Source: Pseudomonadota bacterium
GTDB taxonomy: Bacteria; Pseudomonadota; Alphaproteobacteria; Rhizobiales; Xanthobacteraceae
DNA length: 6,146 bases
Direction: 5' to 3'
Assembly (NCBI GenBank): GCA_023392205.1
Contig: JAEVZN010000171.1
Location: 1 to 6,146 of the forward strand
In this document: one piece after another, positions 1 to 5,626 of the stretch
Position numbering within the stretch: the first letter of the stretch is position 1
How the letters are laid out: each line of letters starts with the position of its first letter
The notes under the pieces: model-generated
What the model was told of the DNA's origin: nothing
What the model saw: the letters and a program-made list of their open reading frames with translations, nothing else
The model's database searches: none
Position numbers and translations under genes: made by a program

Positions 1-282
1 GTCCCGTTGGACGCCGAGCACCGGATTGATGCGGATTTGTGGAAGGAATATCGCGACAATTTCCGGGGCGTCCGTTTCCGGCCAGACCAGGACGACGACA
101 TCGGCCATCTGATACACCGGCCCGGCGGCACCTGGACGCTCCGCTACGACATTCGCGGCACCGACGAAGAGGAAGCGCCGTTCCATTTCGAATATGAGCG
201 ATTCGAAGTCGGCGAATATGTTTCGATCCGCGAGGCCGACGGGATGCACACCTATCAAGTCATCACGGTCGAGCCGGTCTGA
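1..282 (+). CDS. Small acidic hypothetical protein, possibly 5'-truncated by the window edge
   Basis: The product is not recognised. The frame is open to the left edge of the window. The first usable start is a TTG at position 7, giving 91 residues, but only six bases precede it, so no ribosome binding site can be judged and the real start may lie outside. The protein is rich in Asp, Glu and Arg, has no membrane segment or signal peptide, and contains an acidic run (DDD, then DEEE) followed by alternating aromatic and charged residues (TWTLRYDIRG, FHFEYERFEVGEYVSI) that suggest a small beta-rich cytoplasmic fold. It ends with TGA at 280-282. The next gene on this strand starts 188 bases later behind its own likely promoter, so I see no operon link to chemotaxis. 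Coding status is supported by the uninterrupted frame and sensible composition. Function is unknown. Confidence 0.6.
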   Translation, partial: VPLDAEHRIDADLWKEYRDNFRGVRFRPDQDDDIGHLIHRPGGTWTLRYDIRGTDEEEAPFHFEYERFEVGEYVSIREADGMHTYQVITVEPV

Positions 283-347
283 GTTTCGAAGTCGCCGCTG
301 CCGATTTCCGGATCGATTTCGAATTTCTGCAACCGGTACGCGATCCG

Positions 348-362
348 TTAACCGCTCGTTAT
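348..362 (+). promoter_or_regulatory. Possible CtrA-binding site upstream of the receiver gene
   Basis: The sequence reads TTAA, seven bases, then TTAT. The alphaproteobacterial cell-cycle regulator CtrA typically binds TTAA-N7-TTAA, so this matches seven of the eight specified bases with exact spacing. It sits 108 bases upstream of the ATG at 471, in the only sizeable non-coding stretch on this side (283-470). CtrA is known to control flagellar and chemotaxis genes in many alphaproteobacteria, which fits the context. A half-site pair this short can occur by chance, and no convincing -35/-10 pair was identified next to it. Confidence 0.35.
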
Positions 363-470
363 GACTAATCCGACATTAATTCCACATGAGTTTTCGGTAG
401 ACGCCACGCGTCCGGGAATGGCCGGTCATCGCCGCCGCCCCGATCTTCGAATGCAATAGCCACTGGGTCC

Positions 471-1097
471 ATGACCGCCGCGAATGCCAAAGACCTCAAA
501 TCGGGACTGAAGGGCGCGACGGTCAATCTGCGCGACCTCACGATCCTGATTGCGGATCCCGGCGCCTATATGCGCCGCGTGGTTTTCAGCATGCTGCGCG
601 GGTTCGGCGCCAATCGCATTCTTGAGGTCGGCGATGCCACGGGCGTACATACCGCGCTCCTGAATCAGAAGATCGATATCCTGATCTGCGATGCGAAGCT
701 GCCACCGCAGGGCGGACTGGGCGTGACGCGCGCGATCCGCCGCAACGCCGCGGACGAGAACCGCACCTTGCCGATCCTTTTCATGACCAGCGACACCCAT
801 CAGGCCACTGTCAAGCAGGCGCGCGATTCCGGGGCCAGCATGGTGGTCGCCAAACCAATGTCGCCCACCACGCTCTATGACAGGATGGTCTGGATCGCGT
901 TCGACAGGCGGCAATTCATCGATTGCCCCGCCTATTTCGGTCCTGACCGCCGGTTCAAGATCGAGGGCTATCCGACCGGTGTCGGCCGGCGCGCCAGCGA
1001 CCAGCTGATCCAGGTTGGCGAGGAGACGGGACCAAATCTCGATCAGGATGATATCGACAGCCTGTTCATGGCCGCACGGACGGGGCAGTCGGAATGA
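471..1097 (+). CDS. Receiver-domain response regulator with YFGPDRR linker and FliM-like C-terminal tail
   Basis: This 208-residue protein has one CheY-type receiver domain at about residues 22-140. Aligned by eye to CheY, Asp74 (LICDAKLP) is the phospho-acceptor, Thr106 the switch residue and Lys128 (VVAKPMS) the conserved lysine. Asp29 matches the first acidic pocket residue, but the second is replaced by Pro30, so metal binding may be altered. No DNA-binding domain follows. Instead there is a linker with YFGPDRR (155-161), which I recall from alphaproteobacterial receivers, and a tail with DQDDIDSLF (191-199) resembling the FliM N-terminal peptide that binds phospho-CheY. The ATG at 471 was chosen because the receiver begins about 20 residues later; its ribosome binding site is weak. 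The stop overlaps the next start by ATGA, implying translational coupling. It probably acts in chemotaxis or motility signalling, but its partner kinase is unknown. Confidence 0.85.
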   Translation: MTAANAKDLKSGLKGATVNLRDLTILIADPGAYMRRVVFSMLRGFGANRILEVGDATGVHTALLNQKIDILICDAKLPPQGGLGVTRAIRRNAADENRTLPILFMTSDTHQATVKQARDSGASMVVAKPMSPTTLYDRMVWIAFDRRQFIDCPAYFGPDRRFKIEGYPTGVGRRASDQLIQVGEETGPNLDQDDIDSLFMAARTGQSE

Positions 1098-1594
1098 GCG
1101 ACGGCAAGGGCAATGTCCGCATTTTTTCCGTCAATACCCGCTTCCAGCAAATGGCCAAGCGGCCCGGCGGCGTGCCGCGCGATGTCGCCATTCAGCAGGC
1201 ACAGACGCAGATCGAGGGCTTCAAGGTCGAATATGTCGACTGGGCGGAGCGCGAACTCGATGATCTGGCAGCCGCGTTCGGTCAGGCGAAGGGACCGGCC
1301 ATCAACGACGAACAGATTGAGACGATCCTCAGCCGCTGCCGGCAGCTGCGCGATACCGGCTCGACCATGGGTCTCGAACTTCTGACATTCGTCGCCGGAA
1401 ACCTGTGCCGGGTGCTGGAGGCGATCAAGGCCGGTGCGCCCTACGATCCGGCCATGATCGAATGCCATATCGACGCATTGATGCTGTCGAAGAAAATGCC
1501 CTATCGCAACCTGCGACCGGACCAGCTTCCGGAAATGACCGAGGGGCTGAACCGCGTTCTCGAACGCGCCAACAGGCTGGCCGAACAGGGTTGA
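1094..1594 (+). CDS. Helical protein resembling an HPt domain without the phospho-accepting His
   Basis: This 166-residue soluble protein is predicted to be largely alpha-helical from its composition. Its start overlaps the stop of the upstream receiver gene (ATGA at 1094-1097), so the two products are probably made together. Residues 79-109 run R-C-R-Q-L-R-D-T-G-S-T-M-G and then NLCRVLE. This resembles the HPt pattern H-x-I/L-K-G-x-x-x-x-x-G followed by a helix with Leu-Cys, as in small alphaproteobacterial HPt proteins I recall beside receivers. At the histidine position there is Arg83, and the usual Lys-Gly is Arg86-Asp87. His125 (IECHIDAL) lies on a later helix and is the only obvious alternative acceptor. 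The product may be a degenerate HPt used as a receiver-binding partner rather than a phosphotransfer enzyme. Family assignment rests on visual similarity only. Confidence 0.75.
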   Translation: MSDGKGNVRIFSVNTRFQQMAKRPGGVPRDVAIQQAQTQIEGFKVEYVDWAERELDDLAAAFGQAKGPAINDEQIETILSRCRQLRDTGSTMGLELLTFVAGNLCRVLEAIKAGAPYDPAMIECHIDALMLSKKMPYRNLRPDQLPEMTEGLNRVLERANRLAEQG

Positions 1595-1626
1595 TACCTT
1601 GGCACGCGCGGCTGGCGGCCGACGGA

Positions 1627-2073
1627 TCAGAACACCACGTCGATATCGACTTCGTCCGCACTGGGTTCGGAAAAGATCAGGCGGCTGCGAGTCTGGCCTA
1701 GCACCATGGCCAGCATCCGCGCCTTGAGATCGGCGAGCGTGATGGCATTCACCACCGCCCGGCCGAGCTCCATCACCTGATCATCAGCAAGGTTCGGATT
1801 GGCGGCCTCGGCATATTGCGCCAGCGCGCCGCCCAGCGCCTCGAATTCCTGCTTGAGCCGGTCGAAGCTTTGCAGCGTGACGATCAGGTCGTTATCCGGC
1901 CGCCCCTCTCGCATGATGAGGCTGGTGACATTGGCGACTGTGTCATCGAGATGGCGAACGTTGTCGATGAACAAAGCCGCGAAGATCGTCAGGAGACGCC
2001 GGATCTCGTCCATACGCCCGAATTCATTCGCCGATGGCTTGCACTCGATCTCACGCAACACGCTCGAAGACAT
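1627..2073 (-). CDS. Small helical protein at the end of the che operon; candidate CheZ-like phosphatase
   Basis: This 148-residue protein is encoded last in the minus-strand che operon, 38 bases after cheY. It looks almost entirely helical, with no membrane segment. Residues 67-75 read LQSFDRLKQ, placing Asp71 and Gln75 with the D-x-x-x-Q spacing of the CheZ catalytic pair (Asp143 and Gln147 in E. coli CheZ, within QDLTGQ). The C-terminus, residues 138-148, reads SADEVDIDVVF, an acidic tail ending in Phe. E. coli CheZ also ends in an acidic CheY-binding peptide finishing in Phe, with the related string SQDQVDDLL. At 148 residues it is shorter than CheZ (about 214). The assignment is inferred from these two motifs plus position next to cheY; overall similarity is too low to name it. 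The ATG at 2073 lacks a good ribosome binding site; Met21 (2013) is an alternative start. Confidence 0.75.
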   Translation of the reverse strand: MSSSVLREIECKPSANEFGRMDEIRRLLTIFAALFIDNVRHLDDTVANVTSLIMREGRPDNDLIVTLQSFDRLKQEFEALGGALAQYAEAANPNLADDQVMELGRAVVNAITLADLKARMLAMVLGQTRSRLIFSEPSADEVDIDVVF

Positions 2074-2099
2074 TACAACACACTCGACGCCTTACAACA
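2073..2099 (-). repeat. Pair of 8-bp direct repeats upstream of the candidate CheZ-like gene
   Basis: On the minus strand TGTTGTAA occurs at 2099-2092 and again at 2080-2073, with a start-to-start offset of 19 bases. The second copy runs into the ATG of the 148-residue protein. The pair lies in the 38-base gap after cheY. It could be an operator or a chance repeat; nothing else in the gap looks like a promoter. Confidence 0.3.
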
Positions 2100-2111
2100 G
2101 CTTGCGGCAGA

Positions 2112-2501
2112 CTAGGACAGCTTGCCCATGACCTGCTCGATCTTCTGGCGCAGGATATCCACGGTGAAGGGTTTGATCAGGTAATTGTTAACTCCAGCCT
2201 GCGCCGCCTTGACGACGAGTTCGCGATCGCCGCGCCCGGTTAACAGAATGAAAGGCACGCGGCGCACTACAGGATGACCGCGCACCGCGCGCAACAGATC
2301 GAGCCCGTCCATCTGGTCCATGTAATAGTCCGAGATGATCAGATCGATCGGCTGCAACGAGGCGATCTGCATCGCCTTGACGCCGTTTTCGGCCTCGTGA
2401 ATGAGACGAATTCCCATCTGCTCCAGCGTGAGGCAGGTCATTTTCCGTACACTGTCCTGGTCGTCCACGACCAGCACTTTCAGAGCTACGGCGTTCGGCA
2501 T
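2112..2501 (-). CDS. cheY: Single-domain chemotaxis response regulator, CheY type
   Basis: This 129-residue protein is a lone receiver domain of normal CheY length. All signature residues are present: Asp13-Asp14 (VVDDQDSVRK), phospho-acceptor Asp58 (ISDYYMDQMDG), Thr88 (LLTGRG) and Lys110 (YLIKPF). It would take phosphate from CheA and, in the standard pathway, bind the flagellar switch protein FliM to alter rotation. The gene lies between cheA (60 bases upstream) and the candidate CheZ-like gene (38 bases downstream), which supports a chemotaxis role. Start choice is firm because a strong GAGGAG lies eight bases before the ATG. Position 59-60 is Tyr-Tyr rather than the more usual hydrophobic-Asn/Met-Pro string, so the region after Asp58 (YYMDQMDG) departs from D-x-x-M-P. 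Whether this CheY or the STAS-linked one drives the motor cannot be told from sequence. Confidence 0.93.
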   Translation of the reverse strand: MPNAVALKVLVVDDQDSVRKMTCLTLEQMGIRLIHEAENGVKAMQIASLQPIDLIISDYYMDQMDGLDLLRAVRGHPVVRRVPFILLTGRGDRELVVKAAQAGVNNYLIKPFTVDILRQKIEQVMGKLS

Positions 2502-2509
2502 CGATCTCT

Positions 2510-2515
2510 CTCCTC
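2510..2515 (-). promoter_or_regulatory. Strong ribosome binding site of cheY
   Basis: On the minus strand this reads GAGGAG, eight bases before the ATG at 2501, inside a longer purine run. It is the best Shine-Dalgarno match in the window and fixes the cheY start. It suggests that cheY is translated more strongly than its neighbours, as would suit a response regulator needed in excess over its kinase. Confidence 0.75.
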
Positions 2516-2516
2516 A

Positions 2517-2551
2517 ATCGCAAGCGAAGCGCCAAGAGGCGTATCGCAAGC
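2517..2551. repeat. Pair of 9-bp direct repeats in the cheA-cheY gap
   Basis: ATCGCAAGC occurs at 2517-2525 and 2543-2551, an offset of 26 bases, within the 60-base gap between cheA and cheY. This is the longest gap of the minus-strand operon. The role is unknown and chance is possible. Confidence 0.3.
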
Positions 2552-2561
2552 TTCTCTAATC

Positions 2562-4820
2562 TCACGCGACCTTGGCCATCTGGCCTGAGCGCAACATGTT
2601 CATTGCCGGATCTCCCGATAATTCGGACAGTTTCTCGATATCGAGGATCAGCGCGACACTGCCGTTACCGAGGATCGTCGCCGCCGCAACGCCGGGGACG
2701 GGTCCGTAACTTTCCTCGATGCTTTTCACGACAACCTGCTGGTGACCGCAAAGCTCATCGGCCACAAGGCCGAGGCGCGTGCCTTCGCCGCCATCGGTGA
2801 TGATGACCACGCTCTCGCCCGACACTTCGGTTGTCGAAGATCCGATATCCAGAAGGTCGCCGAGATAGACCAGCGGCACCAGTTCGCCGCGCAATTGCAA
2901 CATGCCGCGCGTGCCGACCAGATTGTTGATGTAGGAGCGCGGCGGCCGCAGGCATTCGACGATGGCCGACATCGGCATCACATAGGTCTCGCGGCCCACC
3001 TTGATCACCATGCCGTCCATCACCGCAAGCGTCAGCGGCAGGGCGAGCTGGATGGTCATGCCCTTCCCGCGCACGGAATGTAGCGTGATGCGTCCGCCGA
3101 TTTCCTGAATATTTGTGCGCACCACGTCCATGCCGACGCCACGGCCGGAAATGTCGGAAATGGTCTCAGCCGTCGAAAAGCCCGGCATCATGATGAGATT
3201 GTTAATCTCGTCCTCGGTCAGTACCGCGTCGAGTCCGACCATGCCGCGCTCACGCGCCTTCTGAAGCACGCGCTCCGTATTGATACCGGCGCCATCGTCG
3301 GCAATCTCGATCACGATCCGGCTGCCTCGATGTTCGGCCGAAAGACGGACAATGCCTTCCTCGCTCTTGCCGGCAGCCAGACGGGCGGCGGGGGATTCGA
3401 TGCCGTGATCGACCGAGTTGCGGATGATATGCGTCAGCGGATCGCTCAGCCTCTCGATAATCGAGCGATCGACCTCGGTCGTCTCTCCCGCCAGCTCGAG
3501 GCGCACCTTCTTGCCAACCTTCGCCGCCGTCTCGCGCACGAGACGCGGCATGCGCTGGAAGACCGCGCCGACCGCCTGCGCCCGCATGGACATCAGGCCG
3601 TCCTTCAATTCGCGGGTGTGATGCACCACCTCGTCGAGAATCTGCGAGAGCCGGTCGCTGACGGCTTCCGGCAGATCGTGGACGATCTGCCCGAGCATGG
3701 CCTGCGCGATCACAAGCTCGCCGACCATGTTGACCACGCGGTCGATCTTTTCCAGCTCGATACGCGTGGTGGTCGCCGCGGGCTTGCCGCTGCGCGGTGC
3801 CGCCGCCCTGGATGGCTCGGCGCTCTCGACCGGGCGGGCCGGAACCGGCGCCGGGGCTTCGGCCTTGGCGGGCGCAATCACAGGTATCGGGATCGAGGTC
3901 ATCTCGACCTGCTGCAGCCCGCCGCCGCCCGCCGCGATGCCGACAAGTGTCGTGCTGTCCGGGGTCTCCTCCGGCAGAGGCAGAGCCGCCTCCGCCTGCG
4001 ACAGGTCGGCCGGCACCAGCGGGACGACATTCGCGTCAACGACAGCCGCGATCTGCTCTTCCTCGATCGACAATTCGCAATCGTCGGAGGCGAACTCGAA
4101 AATCTCCTCGACCTGCGCGCGCGAAGCCGTCGTCCGCAGCGTGCCACTCCAGCCGAGATAACAGCGCTCGGCGTCGATCTGCGCGATCTCCGGCAGCCCC
4201 TCGAGATGGGTGGACAAGGTGAGTTCGCCAAGTCCGCGCAATTGCCGCAACAGCAGCAAAGGATCGCTGCCGTTCTTCATCATGTCGGGCTTCGGACGCA
4301 GCGTGAGATGGAACACCCGCTCCTGCTGTTCGTTCGCCGGTTCGTCGAATGCATCGAAACGCAGCGGCACAAACTCGATATCGTCGAAATCGGCGGGCGC
4401 CGCCTCTTCCTCCGACGTCACGATGTCGGCTCCGTCCGCGAACATCAGCCGCTCCAGCGACATCCGGCAATCGCTGCCGAAGCCGGATGGGATCGGATCG
4501 CCGGCACGCGACATCTGCACGAGATCCGACAATACGTCGCTGGCCGTCAGCAGCGTATCGATCACCTCGGTCGAGGGTTCGAGATCGCCGCGGCGCACGG
4601 CATCGAGAACGGTTTCGAAGACATGCGCGAATCCGACCAGCGCCTCGAACCCGAAAATGCCCGCGCCGCCCTTCACCGAATGCACTGCCCTGAAAACGGC
4701 ATTCACCGTATCGTCCGAGCCCATGCCCTCGCGCAGCTCGCTCAGGCCCGTCTCGATCTGTTGCAGACCTTCGGCGCATTCGTCGAAGAAAGTGTGTTTC
4801 AGCTGATCCAGGCTCGACAT
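2562..4820 (-). CDS. cheA: Chemotaxis sensor histidine kinase CheA
   Basis: This 752-residue cytoplasmic kinase autophosphorylates under receptor control and passes phosphate to CheY and CheB. Domains in order: P1 HPt at about 1-105 with phospho-accepting His47 (AVHSVKGGAG); a P2-like alpha/beta domain at about 168-252 (FHLTLRPKPDM onward); an Ala/Pro-rich linker at about 262-350; the P3 dimerisation helices at about 351-415; the P4 ATPase at about 420-595; and the CheW-like P5 domain at about 597-735. The P4 boxes are visible: N box HIIRNSVDHG (464-473), G1 DDGAGI (508-513), F box region MPGFST (545-550) and G2 GRGVGMDVV (559-567). Length and order are normal for CheA and all catalytic motifs are intact. 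A GAGGGC lies seven bases before the ATG. The upstream STAS-receiver gene ends 33 bases away, so both are probably co-transcribed. cheW is not adjacent, which is unusual but not rare. Confidence 0.97.
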   Translation of the reverse strand: MSSLDQLKHTFFDECAEGLQQIETGLSELREGMGSDDTVNAVFRAVHSVKGGAGIFGFEALVGFAHVFETVLDAVRRGDLEPSTEVIDTLLTASDVLSDLVQMSRAGDPIPSGFGSDCRMSLERLMFADGADIVTSEEEAAPADFDDIEFVPLRFDAFDEPANEQQERVFHLTLRPKPDMMKNGSDPLLLLRQLRGLGELTLSTHLEGLPEIAQIDAERCYLGWSGTLRTTASRAQVEEIFEFASDDCELSIEEEQIAAVVDANVVPLVPADLSQAEAALPLPEETPDSTTLVGIAAGGGGLQQVEMTSIPIPVIAPAKAEAPAPVPARPVESAEPSRAAAPRSGKPAATTTRIELEKIDRVVNMVGELVIAQAMLGQIVHDLPEAVSDRLSQILDEVVHHTRELKDGLMSMRAQAVGAVFQRMPRLVRETAAKVGKKVRLELAGETTEVDRSIIERLSDPLTHIIRNSVDHGIESPAARLAAGKSEEGIVRLSAEHRGSRIVIEIADDGAGINTERVLQKARERGMVGLDAVLTEDEINNLIMMPGFSTAETISDISGRGVGMDVVRTNIQEIGGRITLHSVRGKGMTIQLALPLTLAVMDGMVIKVGRETYVMPMSAIVECLRPPRSYINNLVGTRGMLQLRGELVPLVYLGDLLDIGSSTTEVSGESVVIITDGGEGTRLGLVADELCGHQQVVVKSIEESYGPVPGVAAATILGNGSVALILDIEKLSELSGDPAMNMLRSGQMAKVA

Positions 4821-4827
4821 GAGAAAT

Positions 4828-4833
4828 GCCCTC
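4828..4833 (-). promoter_or_regulatory. Ribosome binding site of cheA
   Basis: On the minus strand this reads GAGGGC, seven bases before the ATG at 4820. It supports that start, which also places the HPt histidine at residue 47, close to the usual His48 of CheA proteins. Confidence 0.6.
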
Positions 4834-4853
4834 GAAAAATGCGCTCTGAAATT

Positions 4854-5603
4854 TTAACCGACGACCTTGCGAACCGTGGCGACAAGACGGTCCGGATCGA
4901 ATGGCTTCACCATCCAGCCGGTTGCGCCGACCTCGCGGGCAATTTTCTTCTTGTCCAGTTCGCTCTCCGTGGTCAGAACCAGGATCGGCGTCGCCTGATG
5001 TTCGGGGCGCGCGCGCAACTGGCGGATGACCTCGTATCCGTCCATGCGCGGCATGTTGATGTCCGTGATGATGATGTCGACGGCCTCTGTCCGCAGCATG
5101 TCGACGCCTTCCTGACCGTCGACCGCCTGCAGGACTTCGTAGCCGGCATCGTCAAGGGTGAGCCGCAGCATGTCGCGCATCGTCTTGGAATCGTCGATGG
5201 TCATGATCCGCACCTTGACGTCGCCCTCCGGCACGAACGGCACCGCCTCCGCCCCGGTCATGGCGGCGGGATCGGGCATGACCGGACACGTTTCCGGAAT
5301 GGCGGCGCGGGAGGCATCGAGCAAACTTTGCAGATCAAGACCGATATCGGCGAAAGCTGCCGCCAGCGCCTCGGAGGGCGCGTCCACAATGACATGCGAA
5401 GGAGCCCGCAGGGCTGCCAGCACGATCTGCAGACAGGGCAGCAGCACGGTATCGACCTGCGAACCGTCCAGGCGCACTTTGGCGCCGCTCCCGAGTCTCT
5501 GCCTGATGTCGCCCAACAGAGCCGTCGCCGCTGCAAGATCGAGGATCTGCGGCAGTAAGACTGTCGCTTCACCGTCTGCCGTCGCAACCTGAGTATTGCT
5601 CAT
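4854..5603 (-). CDS. STAS domain fused to a CheY-type receiver
   Basis: From the ATG at 5603 this is 249 residues. Residues about 10-95 form a STAS (anti-anti-sigma/MlaB-like) domain: ATVLLPQILDLAAATALLGDI, then VRLDGSQVDTVLLPCLQIVLAAL, then a final helix. At the site where SpoIIAA-type proteins carry a phosphorylatable Ser, this one has Leu-Leu-Pro (54-56), so serine phosphorylation is unlikely. A linker of about 30 residues leads to a canonical receiver (about 130-249) with Asp137-Asp138, phospho-acceptor Asp181 (ITDINMPRMDG), Thr211 (VLTTESE) and Lys233 (MVKPFD). It sits between cheB (23 bases upstream) and cheA (33 bases downstream). STAS genes next to a separate cheY are a common che-operon arrangement; here they share one frame. 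The frame extends to an ATG at 5693, but that would overlap cheB by 67 bases. ATG 5612 is another possible start. Ribosome binding sites are only moderate. Confidence 0.88.
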   Translation of the reverse strand: MSNTQVATADGEATVLLPQILDLAAATALLGDIRQRLGSGAKVRLDGSQVDTVLLPCLQIVLAALRAPSHVIVDAPSEALAAAFADIGLDLQSLLDASRAAIPETCPVMPDPAAMTGAEAVPFVPEGDVKVRIMTIDDSKTMRDMLRLTLDDAGYEVLQAVDGQEGVDMLRTEAVDIIITDINMPRMDGYEVIRQLRARPEHQATPILVLTTESELDKKKIAREVGATGWMVKPFDPDRLVATVRKVVG

Positions 5604-5626
5604 TGCCTTCATTCCAAATGGATGGA

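Noticed and set aside
426..914. A 162-codon minus-strand frame opposite the 208-residue receiver gene
   Set aside because: The plus strand encodes an intact receiver domain with all key residues; the antisense product has low-complexity His/Arg-rich composition and no motif.
1602..1617. Sigma-54-like TGGCAC element
   Set aside because: The TGGCAC half is present, but the matching TTGC half at the right spacing is missing (GCTGG instead), and the element would read into the antisense of a gene.
1595..1626. Possible bidirectional terminator between the converging operons
   Set aside because: The 32-base gap has only a weak GC-rich imperfect stem and no T run on either strand, so an intrinsic terminator cannot be supported.
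2097..2125. Direct repeat ACAGCTTGC spaced 20 bases apart
   Set aside because: One copy lies inside the cheY 3' coding end and the other in the gap; the short repeat overlaps ordinary coding sequence and has no further support.
3330..5558. A 742-codon open frame on the plus strand opposite cheA and the STAS-receiver gene
   Set aside because: Its translation is dominated by Arg, His, Gln and Asp with no recognisable domain, and it lies entirely opposite strongly conserved domains of CheA and a receiver. Long antisense frames are common in GC-rich genes.
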